From: Vibrio sp. 05-20-BW147
GTDB taxonomy: Bacteria; Pseudomonadota; Gammaproteobacteria; Enterobacterales; Vibrionaceae
Assembly: GCF_013369385.1 (NCBI RefSeq)
Contig: NZ_SZTO01000018.1
Span: 62,001-126,000 of the forward strand
Direction of reading: 5' to 3'
Length of the DNA: 64,000 nucleotides
Positions 27,841-37,146 of this stretch are shown piece by piece. The notes beneath the pieces are model-generated. The model saw only the letters and a list, made by a program, of their open reading frames with translations. It did no database searches and was not told where the DNA came from. The position numbers and the translations under genes are program-made. Within the stretch, counting starts at the first letter, position 1. Each line of letters opens with the position of its first letter.

Positions 27841-28644
27841 ATGTCACGGTTTATGCCTTCCTCAGACACAATGAATAGTCCAATGACCAGCAATATGTAT
27901 CAACAATTGCTCGCCCTGCATGACATTTATTTTGTGGCCTTTGATCACGAGGAAAAGGTCGTGGCCAGCAATTATCCTGTCGCCACATTGTCACTGCAGA
28001 CCTTAGACGATTTGGTTTTTCTTGTTGGGCCGCAGTTCATAGGTCAAATCCGCGCCTTGTTGAAAGGGCAAACCGCCCAACTCAGTTTTGATATCGCTAA
28101 CTTACACTTTTCTATGTGCCAGCTGCAGGATACCAACAAGAGTCAGCCACTCTACTGCCTGCAAATTGAATCAAAAGAAAAAGTGGCGATGGAACCGAAA
28201 CTCAGCGCCATTGAACAAGACTATCAAATCATTCATGAGCTGACGGAGTCCTTGAGCCTATTGAGTCAATCCGGAACAACACAGCTCCCTGATGAACTGC
28301 AGCAAGAGATCCGCAGCAAACACTTGCCAGAAGTTGAACATCGCTTATCGCAACTGCAAGATCCCAGCTTGAAACTGTGCTTAGAAATCGTCAAAACCAA
28401 TATGGAGAACCTGCTGCAAGAAGACGGTGCGCTCAACAGCCGTTTGCTCGAAGTGCTGACACCATCGGAGCTACAGGTGGCGGAGTTCATTCGCAGTGGC
28501 ATGTCGAGCCAGGAGATTGCCAGCACACTCAATGTGGCGCGGAAAACGGTGGAAAACCACCGCAACAGCCTGCGCAACAAATTGGGCATCACCAATCGCG
28601 GCGTCAATCTGCGCAATTACTTATTAAGTTTAGAGAAACGCTGA
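27841..28644 (+). CDS. LuxR-family transcriptional regulator
   Basis: The 267-residue protein ends in a LuxR-type helix-turn-helix (about 206-262: LTPSELQVAEFIRSGMSSQEIASTLNVARKTVENHRNSLRNKLGI). The N-terminal 110 residues (LLALHDIYFVAFDHEEKVVASN and following) look PAS-like, with a helical linker between. There is no receiver Asp, so it is not a classical response regulator; it may sense a small molecule. It is divergent from the sugar importer operon and is the obvious candidate to control it. The ATG at 27841 has only a weak GAG box; in-frame ATGs at 27853 and 27871 are possible starts. Confidence 0.85.
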   Translation: MSRFMPSSDTMNSPMTSNMYQQLLALHDIYFVAFDHEEKVVASNYPVATLSLQTLDDLVFLVGPQFIGQIRALLKGQTAQLSFDIANLHFSMCQLQDTNKSQPLYCLQIESKEKVAMEPKLSAIEQDYQIIHELTESLSLLSQSGTTQLPDELQQEIRSKHLPEVEHRLSQLQDPSLKLCLEIVKTNMENLLQEDGALNSRLLEVLTPSELQVAEFIRSGMSSQEIASTLNVARKTVENHRNSLRNKLGITNRGVNLRNYLLSLEKR

Positions 28645-28662
28645 CCACGCTCCTTTATGAGC

Positions 28663-28685
28663 GATCCTCCCATTTGGGGAGGATC
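28663..28685. terminator. Hairpin between convergent luxR-type gene and greB
   Basis: GATCCTCCC (28663-28671) pairs with GGGAGGATC (28677-28685) over a five-base loop. T runs are lacking on both sides, so it is a weak terminator at best. Confidence 0.4.
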
Positions 28686-28730
28686 TGCTGCCCAACACCC
28701 GCTTTTTGAGTGGTGCTAGAGAGTGAAACA

Positions 28731-29213
28731 TCACGCCCCTTTGTCGTATTCAATCGAGTTGATGAACCACTCTTTGATACCGCTTGGGGTTGGCACTTGC
28801 ACTTCGTCATCGACTTCTTTTTTCAGCAGCGCGCGCGCCATCGGCGAATCAATCGAAATGTAGCCTTTGGCGTCACCGTAAATCTCTTCTGGACCGACGA
28901 TGCGAAATTTCATCACTTCGCCCGCTTCATTTTCAATTTCCACCCACGCACCAAAAAAGACTTTGCCCTCTTGCTGCGGTGCGTAATCAACGATTTTGAC
29001 TTCCGGTAAAAACTTACTCAAAAAGCGCACACGGCGATCGATTTGACGCAGCAAACGCTTGTTGTAGGTGTAGTCGGCGTTTTCTGAACGATCGCCGAGA
29101 CTCGCGGCCCACGACACTTTTTGCGTGATCTCAGGGCGGTGCTCTTTCCACAGATAATCGAGCTCTTGCTTGAGCTTGTTGTACCCTTCACGGGTAATCA
29201 TTTTGGTTTTCAC
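28731..29213 (-). CDS. greB: Transcription elongation factor GreB
   Basis: The 160-residue factor stimulates cleavage of backtracked RNA in RNA polymerase. It has the N-terminal coiled coil with the acidic tip in LGDRSENADYTYNKRLLRQIDRRVRFLSK and the C-terminal FKBP-like domain (PQQEGKVFFGAWVEIENEAGE, ISIDSPMARALLKKE). A GTG start at 29213 gives MKTKMITREGYNKLKQEL, matching the family, with AAGGGA upstream; the longer open frame to 29288 is not conserved. Confidence 0.94.
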   Translation of the reverse strand: MKTKMITREGYNKLKQELDYLWKEHRPEITQKVSWAASLGDRSENADYTYNKRLLRQIDRRVRFLSKFLPEVKIVDYAPQQEGKVFFGAWVEIENEAGEVMKFRIVGPEEIYGDAKGYISIDSPMARALLKKEVDDEVQVPTPSGIKEWFINSIEYDKGA

Positions 29214-29448
29214 GAACTTTCCCTTAATGGCTCGAACGGAATCAGATGGAGCGAAAAGTAACGAGTTTTGCCGCGCTTTGCCAGTCACCTGCGAAGATTT
29301 GACGCAATACTCTCAAAAGCGGCGGTAAAACGTGTTATTGATCACCAACATGAACGCAGGTCGCTCAGCCACTCTCCCACAAGGGTAGAAACTGACGCGA
29401 ACTGTCCCCATATTAGACCCACCAACGAAGAACAAAGAGATCCCACGG

Positions 29449-31773
29449 ATGAGCCAAGCTATCTGTCGTCTGATTGCTCAAGAGCTGAATGTTCGCCCTG
29501 AGCAAGTCACTGCTGCCGTTGCCCTAATTGATGATGGCAACACCGTTCCTTTTATCGCCCGTTACCGTAAAGAGGTAACCGGTGGGTTAGATGATACTCA
29601 ATTGCGCAACCTTGATAGCCGTTTGTCCTATCTGCGCGAGTTGGATGACCGTCGCCAAACCATTCTTAAATCGATTCAAGAACAAGGCAAACTTACCGCT
29701 GAACTGGAAAGTGAGATCCTCACTGCCGACAGCAAAACGCGCCTTGAAGATCTGTATCTGCCTTATAAGCCAAAGCGCCGTACCAAAGGGCAAATCGCGA
29801 TTGAAGCAGGCCTAGAGCCACTGGCCGATACACTTTGGAACCACCCGCAAACCGAGCCAGAAAGCGAAGCGATCCGCTACATTAATGCCGACAAAGGGGT
29901 GGAAGACAGCAAAGCCGCGCTCGATGGCGCACGTGCCATCCTCATGGAGCGCATTGCCGAAGACGCCAACTTGCTGGAGAAAATTCGCCAGTACCTCAAT
30001 CGTCATGCCGAAATTGTGTCACGCGTGGTGGCGGGCAAAGAGCACGAAGGCGAGAAGTTCAAAGATTACTTTGAGCACAACGAAGCGATCAGCAAAGTGC
30101 CTTCTCACCGCGCTTTGGCGATGCTGCGCGGCCGAAACGAAGGCTTCCTCAGCCTGACGCTCAATGCCGACCCACAGCAAGAAGAAAGTGTGCGCCAATC
30201 CTATTGCGAAACCCTGATTGCCGATCACTATGGCGTGACGCTGAGCAGCGCCCCTGCTGACAACTGGCGCAAGCAGGTCATCAGTTGGGCGTGGCGCATC
30301 AAGGTGTCAATGCACATGGAAACCGAGTTGATGGCGGCAATGAAAGAGCGCTCGGAAATCGAAGCGATTGAAGTGTTCGCCACCAACCTCAAAGATCTGT
30401 TGATGGCAGCGCCTGCGGGCCCGCGTGCAACGCTCGGTCTTGACCCTGGCTTGCGCACCGGCTGTAAAGTCGCGGTGGTGGACGCCACCGGTAAAGTACT
30501 GGCCACCGACACCATTTACCCACACGTACCACAGAATCAGTACGATCGCGCCATGCAAACGGTGGCAGCGTTGATCAAGCAACACAATGTCGATTTGATT
30601 GCGATTGGTAACGGCACCGCTTCACGCGAAACCGATGCCTTTGCTGCAGATTTGATTAAGCGTGGCAATCTCAAAGTACAGAAAATCATGGTCAGCGAAG
30701 CAGGCGCTTCGGTCTACTCCGCCTCAGAACTGGCGGCCAAAGAGTTCCCAAATATGGACGTGTCACTGCGTGGCGCGGTGTCGATTGCTCGGCGCCTGCA
30801 AGACCCACTGGCCGAGCTGGTGAAAATCGATCCGAAATCAATCGGTGTGGGCCAATATCAGCACGACGTGAGCCAATCCATGCTGGCCAAACGCCTTGAT
30901 GCGGTGGTGGAAGATTGTGTAAACGCGGTCGGTGTGGATGTGAATACCGCTTCCGCCGCGCTGCTGACCCGCGTGGCTGGTCTCTCGACCACGTTGGCGC
31001 AGAACATTGTCGATTTTCGTGATGAGAATGGCCGTTTCGACAGCCGTACCACATTGAAAAAAGTGCCACGTTTGGGGCCAAAAGCGTTTGAACAGTGTGC
31101 GGGCTTCCTACGTATTATGGATGGCAAAAACCCGCTCGATGCCTCTTCAGTTCACCCTGAAGCCTACCCAGTGGTCAAAGCGATTGCCGAGAAGAACCAA
31201 AAAGCGGTCAAAGCGCTGATTGGCGATTCGGGCTTCCTTAAAGGATTGCGCGCGGTGGATTACACCGATGAACACTTTGGTGTGCCAACGGTGACCGACA
31301 TCATCAAAGAGTTGGATAAACCGGGCCGTGACCCTCGTCCTGAATTCAAAACCGCCACCTTCGCCGAAGGCATTCATAATGTGTCCGATCTCGAAGTGGG
31401 GATGATTCTTGAAGGGGTAGTATCAAACGTGGCCAACTTTGGCGCCTTTGTTGACATCGGCGTTCACCAAGATGGCTTGGTGCACATTTCAGCGCTGACC
31501 GATCGCTTTGTTTCTGATCCGCGTGAAGTGGTTAAAGCGGGCGACATCGTTAAAGTCAAAGTGATGGAAGTGGATGTGCAGCGCAAGCGTATCGCACTGT
31601 CAATGCGCCTCAGTGATGAGCCAGGGCAAGACAATCGCAGCCAACGCGCTGCCACACCACGTGGCCAGCAAGAGCGCCGCGCTCCATCGCCACGTAGCCA
31701 TGACAACGACAATACACTTGGCGGTGCCATGGGTGGTGCGTTTGCCGCCGCGTTTGCCAAAGCGAAAAAGTAA
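29449..31773 (+). CDS. tex: Tex RNA-binding transcription accessory protein
   Basis: The 774-residue protein has the full Tex layout: N-terminal helical region ([24 protein letters not shown]), YqgF-like RNase H fold ([18 protein letters not shown]), helix-hairpin-helix repeats ([26 protein letters not shown]), and a C-terminal S1 domain (about 645-715). The last 50 residues are low-complexity and Ala-rich. Tex binds nucleic acids and affects transcription and stress tolerance in several bacteria; the exact role in Vibrio is not set. It is divergent from greB and followed by a terminator. Confidence 0.95.
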   Translation: MSQAICRLIAQELNVRPEQVTAAVALIDDGNTVPFIARYRKEVTGGLDDTQLRNLDSRLSYLRELDDRRQTILKSIQEQGKLTAELESEILTADSKTRLEDLYLPYKPKRRTKGQIAIEAGLEPLADTLWNHPQTEPESEAIRYINADKGVEDSKAALDGARAILMERIAEDANLLEKIRQYLNRHAEIVSRVVAGKEHEGEKFKDYFEHNEAISKVPSHRALAMLRGRNEGFLSLTLNADPQQEESVRQSYCETLIADHYGVTLSSAPADNWRKQVISWAWRIKVSMHMETELMAAMKERSEIEAIEVFATNLKDLLMAAPAGPRATLGLDPGLRTGCKVAVVDATGKVLATDTIYPHVPQNQYDRAMQTVAALIKQHNVDLIAIGNGTASRETDAFAADLIKRGNLKVQKIMVSEAGASVYSASELAAKEFPNMDVSLRGAVSIARRLQDPLAELVKIDPKSIGVGQYQHDVSQSMLAKRLDAVVEDCVNAVGVDVNTASAALLTRVAGLSTTLAQNIVDFRDENGRFDSRTTLKKVPRLGPKAFEQCAGFLRIMDGKNPLDASSVHPEAYPVVKAIAEKNQKAVKALIGDSGFLKGLRAVDYTDEHFGVPTVTDIIKELDKPGRDPRPEFKTATFAEGIHNVSDLEVGMILEGVVSNVANFGAFVDIGVHQDGLVHISALTDRFVSDPREVVKAGDIVKVKVMEVDVQRKRIALSMRLSDEPGQDNRSQRAATPRGQQERRAPSPRSHDNDNTLGGAMGGAFAAAFAKAKK

Positions 31774-31794
31774 CCGCAGCCCGCTGAGCAAAAT

Positions 31795-31826
31795 AAAACC
31801 CACTATGCTTCCATAGTGGGTTTTTA
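31795..31826 (+). terminator. Rho-independent terminator after tex
   Basis: A 13-base stem (AAAACCCACTATG 31795-31807 with 31812-31824) has loop CTTC and ends in T residues. A residues on the left allow use by the convergent 31856-32326 gene too. Confidence 0.9.
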
Positions 31827-31855
31827 TTGTCAGTCACTGCGGTGGTGTTTGCTTG

Positions 31856-32326
31856 CTATAACACCGCAATCACTTCTGAAGGGGTATGAGGCGCGACAGA
31901 GTGACCGTAATGGTACTTGATGATCGCTCGACGCTTCTCCATGATCCCTTCTCTTATCGCCGCATCCAAGATACGTTTGGGCAGACGATAGCGCATTGCG
32001 TAGCCTTTACCCTGTTCTTCACTGTAACTTCGCAGTGCCAGAAGTCCAAAAAGCCGCTCAAGCGTGTCTTTGGGGTCTTCATGATAGACCGAGATCTCTT
32101 GCGTATTGGTTTCCATCTCATAGCCAGGGTGCTCTGAAGGATCCCACGAAGATTGACGTCGGCGTTTATCATCACTTTTGACTTTACGTTCCGCGTTAGA
32201 TTTGGCCAACGCAACGGTTGGCGCCACAGGTTCACGCACTCTGTTGTCGCGCGCGGCCTGCTCTGTCTGCACATTTACCGATGGGGCGATCAGTGGCACA
32301 CTCACAGTGGTCGGTGACACTATCAT
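31856..32326 (-). CDS. Conserved hypothetical protein, 156 residues
   Basis: I do not recognise a domain. The N-terminal half is Pro/Val/Ala-rich then strongly basic (KVKSDDKRRRQSSW), the C-terminal half is more ordered (DPKDTLERLFGLLALRSYSEEQGKGYAMRYRLPKRILDAAIREGIMEKRRAIIKYHYGH). There is no signal peptide or membrane helix. A perfect GAGGAGGT ribosome site precedes the ATG by about five bases, which argues that the gene is real and well translated. A hypothetical gene between tex and bioH is, as I recall, also present in V. cholerae. Confidence 0.75.
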   Translation of the reverse strand: MIVSPTTVSVPLIAPSVNVQTEQAARDNRVREPVAPTVALAKSNAERKVKSDDKRRRQSSWDPSEHPGYEMETNTQEISVYHEDPKDTLERLFGLLALRSYSEEQGKGYAMRYRLPKRILDAAIREGIMEKRRAIIKYHYGHSVAPHTPSEVIAVL

Positions 32327-32463
32327 CGCGATACCTCCTCAAAGAATCGCCCTACCATGCACATCACTGCACAGCCCCAAAACCGCTTCACTAACCCTAG
32401 TAAGTTGCCTTGGTTACTTCTTGTATCGACCAATATTTGAACAGGTTTAATTTTATTTTTCGC

Positions 32464-33231
32464 TTACTTGCCGGCAAAGCTCAGCAACTGGTGGCAAAAA
32501 CTCTCTGGTTCAGTGATAAAAGGCGCGTGTGACGACTGGGTGAAAATGAACTGCTCACTGGCGGGTAACGCTTTCTCCAGATCCTGCGCCACCTTGATCG
32601 GCACCAACCCGTCCAAACGGCCGTACAGACGCAACATCGGCATCGTTAAGTGCGGCAGATGGTCGCGCAAGTCCACCTCCGCCAGCATTTGCAGCCCAGC
32701 CAAAAGCGATTGAGGGTTGGGTTGCGGGCGCGAGAACACCGCTTGTTTGAGGTTTTTCACATCTTGTCGCGCAGAAGGGCTGCCCATGGCTTGCAGCGCC
32801 ATAAAACGCTCTACCGTGGTGTGAAAATCTTCACTCAACTGCTCGGTAAAGGCGCTCAGAACTTGTGGCTGAATGCCGCGCCAACGCGCTTCTGCAGCGA
32901 ACTTCGGTGAGCTCGCCACCGTCACTAACTTGCTGACGTAATCGGCGTGATGCAGCGCCATGTGCGTCGCCACCAGACCACCTAATGACCAGCCAACCCA
33001 AATGGCTTGTTTTGGTGCATGCTCGAGAAGCTGCTGGGCAATCTCTTCTAAACTTGCCGCATGAAGATGGGCACTGTGGCCATAGCCAGGCAGATCCACC
33101 ACATGCAAACGAAAGTGCAGCTCCAGCCTTTCAACCACCTGCTGCCACACCGCGCCATTCATGCCCCAGCCATGCAGCAACACCAAATCGGGCCCCTGAC
33201 CTTGTGTTTGCCAGTGTAAATCTGTGCTCAT
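32464..33231 (-). CDS. bioH: Pimeloyl-ACP methyl ester carboxylesterase BioH
   Basis: The 255-residue alpha/beta hydrolase removes the methyl group from pimeloyl-ACP methyl ester in biotin synthesis. The catalytic triad is fully visible and has E. coli numbering: Ser82 in GWSLGG, Asp207 in RLDGLVP, His235 in SSHAPF. The oxyanion region HGWGMNG is also present. The ATG at 33231 was chosen for MSTDLHWQTQG and its AGAGGGA box; the open frame extends 27 codons further upstream. It is divergent from comF with about 90 bases between. Confidence 0.95.
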   Translation of the reverse strand: MSTDLHWQTQGQGPDLVLLHGWGMNGAVWQQVVERLELHFRLHVVDLPGYGHSAHLHAASLEEIAQQLLEHAPKQAIWVGWSLGGLVATHMALHHADYVSKLVTVASSPKFAAEARWRGIQPQVLSAFTEQLSEDFHTTVERFMALQAMGSPSARQDVKNLKQAVFSRPQPNPQSLLAGLQMLAEVDLRDHLPHLTMPMLRLYGRLDGLVPIKVAQDLEKALPASEQFIFTQSSHAPFITEPESFCHQLLSFAGK

Positions 33232-33319
33232 CTTCCCTCTTACTCCTACTTTTTCCAGCCTCAAGCGCCACGTGTGGTCGAGTACGCTAGCGACACGATT
33301 CATTCGCCCCACTGCCCGT

Positions 33320-34030
33320 ATGTTAACCGATTGGCTTAGTGAAAAAATACTCCGATCTCTTCCTCGCCTCTGTCATCTGTGCGGCTTGCCGATGAATCAC
33401 GACCATCACCCGCTTTGGTGCAAGCACTGCCTAACCCTGTTCGATGCCGAACCGCGTTGCCAACGTTGCGGGCTGCCGACGTTAACGGTTGTCCCCCAGT
33501 GCGGCCAATGTCTGAAATCTCCGCCCCCTTGGCAAAGGCTCTACTGCCTCACGCCGTATCGCTTTCCAACCTCACACTACGTCAATCAGATCAAACATCA
33601 GCGCAAATTCTGGTACTGCGCCAACTTGGCACCTTTGCTCATCCAACGCATTGACCGCCCCGCGCCACTGCTGCTCTCTGTGCCGATGCATTGGCGTCGG
33701 CAATGGCAGCGAGGCTTCAATCAAAGCGATGTGTTGGCGGCGCAACTGGCCCGTAGATTAAATCGCCCCTTCCTTGCCCACGCTTTTACTCGTTTGTTGC
33801 ACACTCCGCCACAGCAAGGGCTCAATAAACAGCAGCGTCAGCGCAACTTAGCGGGTGCTTTTCGCCTCAATCGCTCGGCTCTGCCCCATGCGATTCCCAA
33901 GCATGTCGCGATTGTCGATGATGTGGTCACGACGGGCAGTACGGTACGACAATTATGTCAATTACTGCTTGCAGTCGGCGTGGAAAGCATTGATATTTAT
34001 TGCCTCTGCCGAACTCCCGAGAAGGATTAA
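33320..34030 (+). CDS. comF: ComF family protein (competence-linked phosphoribosyltransferase-like)
   Basis: The 236-residue protein has an N-terminal zinc-finger-like region with four Cys-X2-Cys pairs (CHLCG, CKHC, CQRCG, CGQC) and a C-terminal PRTase fold with the PRPP loop VAIVDDVVTTGST. ComF proteins are needed for natural transformation in several bacteria, including Vibrio and Haemophilus relatives, probably in single-stranded DNA handling. The ATG at 33320 was chosen because the upstream in-frame sequence is not conserved. It is divergent from bioH and precedes nfuA. Confidence 0.9.
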   Translation: MLTDWLSEKILRSLPRLCHLCGLPMNHDHHPLWCKHCLTLFDAEPRCQRCGLPTLTVVPQCGQCLKSPPPWQRLYCLTPYRFPTSHYVNQIKHQRKFWYCANLAPLLIQRIDRPAPLLLSVPMHWRRQWQRGFNQSDVLAAQLARRLNRPFLAHAFTRLLHTPPQQGLNKQQRQRNLAGAFRLNRSALPHAIPKHVAIVDDVVTTGSTVRQLCQLLLAVGVESIDIYCLCRTPEKD

Positions 34031-34160
34031 GTTGGATGTCACTGTCGCTTGACAGTGCGGCGTGCGCTCTAAAGCATGTTTTCTCATCAAAACACTAGAT
34101 CCTTTCGTTATCAGGAGTAAAATGGCGTCAATAACCTACAAATTTACTCGGGTATTCGTC

Positions 34161-34745
34161 GTGTCAAATATTACTATCACTGAAGCAGCACAAACTCATT
34201 TTGCCAATCTATTGGGCCAGCAGCCTGATGGAACCAACATTCGTGTTTTCGTCGTCAATCCAGGCACACAAAACGCAGAATGTGGCGTTTCTTACTGCCC
34301 ACCTGAAGCGGTAGAAGCTACCGATACCGAAATCCCATACCAAAGCTTTTCTGCCTACGTTGACGAGCTCAGCTTGCCGTTCCTTGAAGATGCGGAAATT
34401 GACTACGTGACCGACAAAATGGGCTCACAGTTAACACTGAAAGCACCCAACGCCAAAATGCGTAAAGTCGCGGACGACGCGCCACTGCTTGAGCGTGTTG
34501 AATACGCGATTCAAACTCAAGTGAACCCACAACTTGCTGGTCACGGCGGCCACGTGAAACTGATGGAAATCACTGACGCTGGCGTTGCGATTGTTGCCTT
34601 TGGTGGCGGCTGTAACGGTTGTTCAATGGTCGACGTGACGCTAAAAGAAGGCATCGAGAAAGAGTTACTACAGCAATTCTCAGGTGAGCTAACGGCGGTT
34701 CGCGATGCCACTGAGCACGATCGCGGCGATCACTCATACTACTAA
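34161..34745 (+). CDS. nfuA: Iron-sulfur carrier NfuA
   Basis: The 194-residue Fe-S carrier has an N-terminal degenerate A-type domain ([17 protein letters not shown] to about 100) and a C-terminal Nfu domain with the cluster-ligating CNGCS motif in [15 protein letters not shown]. The GTG at 34161 gives the family N-terminus. However an ATG at 34122 lies behind a much better ribosome site (CAGGAG) and would add 13 residues ([13 protein letters not shown]), so the start is uncertain. A terminator follows. Confidence 0.93.
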   Translation: MSNITITEAAQTHFANLLGQQPDGTNIRVFVVNPGTQNAECGVSYCPPEAVEATDTEIPYQSFSAYVDELSLPFLEDAEIDYVTDKMGSQLTLKAPNAKMRKVADDAPLLERVEYAIQTQVNPQLAGHGGHVKLMEITDAGVAIVAFGGGCNGCSMVDVTLKEGIEKELLQQFSGELTAVRDATEHDRGDHSYY

Positions 34746-34781
34746 GTTATTCTCATTTTGGTTATAACTGAGACGAAATTT

Positions 34782-34812
34782 AAAGGTTGGCACACTTGGG
34801 CCAACCTTTTCT
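34782..34812 (+). terminator. Rho-independent terminator after nfuA
   Basis: AAAGGTTGGC (34782-34791) pairs with GCCAACCTTT (34800-34809), followed by TCTTTT. Confidence 0.85.
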
Positions 34813-34860
34813 TTTAGTATATATTCCAGTCATCAATGTTTTGCAGGAGGAATCAACGTC

Positions 34861-35415
34861 ATGAGCAGAAGGAAAGAACCCGATATTCTTAATCGTAATG
34901 TCGTTGCTCAATCACGACTCTTTTCTATCGAAAGCCTTGAACTGCGTTTCTCCAACGGCGAAGAGCGAATTTACGAGCGCCTCAAACCAAGCGGTAAAAA
35001 TGCCGTGATGATGGTTCCCGTTACTGAGCAAGGTGACCTATTATTAGTGAGAGAGTACGCTGCAGGTACAGAGCGCTATGAGCTTGGCTTCCCTAAAGGG
35101 CTTATTGATCAGGGAGAAAGCGCCGAACAAGCAGCGGATCGGGAATTGAAAGAAGAAATCGGCTTTGGCGCGAAACAATTAACGCCATTAAAGCAAGTGG
35201 TGCTGGCTCCTTCCTATTTCTCAAGCAAAATGACGCTGTTTTTGGCACAAGATCTGTATCCAGAAACATTGGAAGGCGATGAGCCAGAGCCGCTTGAAGT
35301 GGTTCGTTGGCCACTCGCGCAGGCAGAAGAACTTCTTCATCACTTAGATTTTTGTGAATCCCGCAGTATCACAGCGCTACTATTGGCACTGAGAGCACTT
35401 CGATCGGCCAAGTAG
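34861..35415 (+). CDS. nudE: ADP compounds hydrolase NudE
   Basis: The 184-residue Nudix enzyme hydrolyses ADP-ribose, NADH and diadenosine polyphosphates. The Nudix box is GLIDQGESAEQAADRELKEEIGFG, and the NudE-specific APSYFSSKM and DLYPETLEGDEPEPLEVVRWP segments are present. The ATG at 34861 is preceded by GGAGGAATC. The cysQ gene starts 14 bases after the stop, so the two are co-transcribed, as in E. coli relatives, and share a theme of recycling adenosine nucleotides. Confidence 0.94.
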   Translation: MSRRKEPDILNRNVVAQSRLFSIESLELRFSNGEERIYERLKPSGKNAVMMVPVTEQGDLLLVREYAAGTERYELGFPKGLIDQGESAEQAADRELKEEIGFGAKQLTPLKQVVLAPSYFSSKMTLFLAQDLYPETLEGDEPEPLEVVRWPLAQAEELLHHLDFCESRSITALLLALRALRSAK

Positions 35416-35429
35416 TAAGGAAGAGAGCT

Positions 35430-36257
35430 ATGCCTACCTCACAGGATTTATCGGCACTGTTGCCGCAAGTTATCGATATTGCTCGCACCGCGGGGCAATT
35501 GATTCTGGATATCTACCAAAGTAAGCAGTACCAAGAGTACACCAAAAGCGATGAGACGCCGGTCACCAGCGCCGATCTCGCCGCGCACAAATTGATCAAC
35601 CAACGACTGAGTGAGTTAACCCCAGACATTCCAGTGCTGTCTGAAGAAGCGGCGGATATCAGCTTGGAACAACGCGCGCAATGGAACCGTTACTGGTTGG
35701 TAGACCCTCTTGATGGAACGCAGGAGTTTATCGCCCGCAGCGGCGATTTTGCCACCATCATCGCCTTAGTGGAGAACAACAAGCCGGTAATGGGCGTGGT
35801 GTATGGTCCGGTTTCAGGTGTGACTTACTATGCGTATCAAGGTAAAGGCGCATGGAAGATCCCTGAGATGAACGAAAGCTTGAAAATTCAAACCCACAAA
35901 CATGAACTGCCCGGACAAAACATTGCGATTGCCATCAGCCGTCGTCAGGACATCAATCGCATCACCAACCGTATGAGCAGCAGTTGGAATTACGATTTGG
36001 TGCCGTTAGGCTCAGCGGCGTTGAAAGCGTGCTTGGTCGCGGAAGGAGCCGTGGATTGCTATTTGCGCCTTGGTCCGACCGGGGAATGGGATACCGCGGC
36101 GACACAATGCATCGTGGAAGAAGCTGGCGGACGCATCCTCAGCACCTACTTGGAACCGCTTTCTTATAACGAACGAGACACCTTGGAAAATCCGAACTTC
36201 ATCGTATTAGGCGATGCCGATTTGCCGTGGAACGACATTTTGCAGGTCAAAGGCTAG
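35430..36257 (+). CDS. cysQ: 3'(2'),5'-bisphosphate nucleotidase CysQ
   Basis: The 275-residue inositol-monophosphatase-fold enzyme removes 3'-phosphate from PAP, a by-product of sulfate assimilation. Metal-site motifs are DPLDGTQEF and WDTAATQCIVEEAGG, with the upstream acidic VLSEEAAD. Length is typical. AGGAAGAG before the ATG provides a ribosome site. It ends the nudE-cysQ pair and faces the eps operon across a strong terminator. Confidence 0.95.
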   Translation: MPTSQDLSALLPQVIDIARTAGQLILDIYQSKQYQEYTKSDETPVTSADLAAHKLINQRLSELTPDIPVLSEEAADISLEQRAQWNRYWLVDPLDGTQEFIARSGDFATIIALVENNKPVMGVVYGPVSGVTYYAYQGKGAWKIPEMNESLKIQTHKHELPGQNIAIAISRRQDINRITNRMSSSWNYDLVPLGSAALKACLVAEGAVDCYLRLGPTGEWDTAATQCIVEEAGGRILSTYLEPLSYNERDTLENPNFIVLGDADLPWNDILQVKG

Positions 36258-36314
36258 GGACTGTTGACCTAGCTGCCGGCGGAAAGTCCCAGTGAAACGT
36301 GCCAACGGAAACGT

Positions 36315-36339
36315 AAAAAGCGAGCTCAGCTCGCTTTTT
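36315..36339. terminator. Bidirectional terminator, cysQ and eps operon
   Basis: AAAAAGCGAGC (36315-36325) pairs with GCTCGCTTTTT (36329-36339). A and T runs on opposite sides let it end transcripts from both strands. Confidence 0.88.
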
Positions 36340-36383
36340 TGTGTCATTAATCTTTCTTTGCGTTCAACGCCAAGGCAATCTCG

Positions 36384-37145
36384 CTAAAAGCGCCCTTGGT
36401 AGTCAAACTCATACTGCCCTTGACCATTCGGGTTCCCTAGCCAGCTCAGCTGTGATTTCATCGCCGCTGGGAATTCTGCACCCGGTTTAAACCAAGCCGA
36501 GGTCGTGTATTGACGATTTGGCGTCACTTGAGCACTGAATTGCGCGCTGACTTGGGCGCTTTGTTGCTCGCCCTTCACCGACAATTGGCTACTTTTACAG
36601 GTGAAATCGGAAATCACCGGCCCCAAGTCCAATGCGCCGATCGGGGTACCGACTTTACTGGCACTCCACACTAACGTGCCCGTGCCGCTGGCACACCAAG
36701 GTGCTTGGTAAACCGCGTGACGCACGTTCACTTCCACTTGCCCTTCCACTTGCAGCGGCAAAGGCATGGGCAAACGTGAGGCCACTTTTTCCGCGGGTAA
36801 CGAAGCGACAAGATTTTCCACATACGCCCCTTGGCCAAGACCATAGCCGACCAAACCTTTACCACGCAGATTCAAATCGCTGCCGCGACCAAAGCGCAAT
36901 GCGTATTGCACGTTACCGGTGAACAATTTGCTGGTTTGAAAATCCCAATGCACCTCACCAAAACTCTGACCTTGCCAACGAATGGTGCTTGCACTGCCCT
37001 GCCACACCGTACCGGAGGTGCCCTCAATCGTCAGGCCACGCACGGGTGGCAAATAATTGAGCGCAAAGCTAACCGGAATGCTCGACAGTAAACTGATGCT
37101 AAAAAAGAGAACAAAAATCAGGCTGTAAATAATCGCGCGCTTCAC
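36384..37145 (-). CDS. epsN: Type II secretion protein N
   Basis: The 253-residue protein has one N-terminal membrane helix (about 4-24) and a periplasmic T2SSN domain (YLPPVRGLTIEGTSGTVWQGSASTIRWQG). GspN is present in some type II systems, including Vibrio, but its role is unclear and it is often dispensable. It is the last gene of the eps operon, one base after epsM, before the bidirectional terminator. Confidence 0.9.
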   Translation of the reverse strand: MKRAIIYSLIFVLFFSISLLSSIPVSFALNYLPPVRGLTIEGTSGTVWQGSASTIRWQGQSFGEVHWDFQTSKLFTGNVQYALRFGRGSDLNLRGKGLVGYGLGQGAYVENLVASLPAEKVASRLPMPLPLQVEGQVEVNVRHAVYQAPWCASGTGTLVWSASKVGTPIGALDLGPVISDFTCKSSQLSVKGEQQSAQVSAQFSAQVTPNRQYTTSAWFKPGAEFPAAMKSQLSWLGNPNGQGQYEFDYQGRF

Positions 37146-37146
37146 C

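Noticed and set aside
20010-28644. Genomic island carried by a phage or insertion sequence
   Set aside because: No integrase, transposase, tRNA or flanking direct repeats are seen, and codon use looks like the surroundings; only the gene context suggests insertion.
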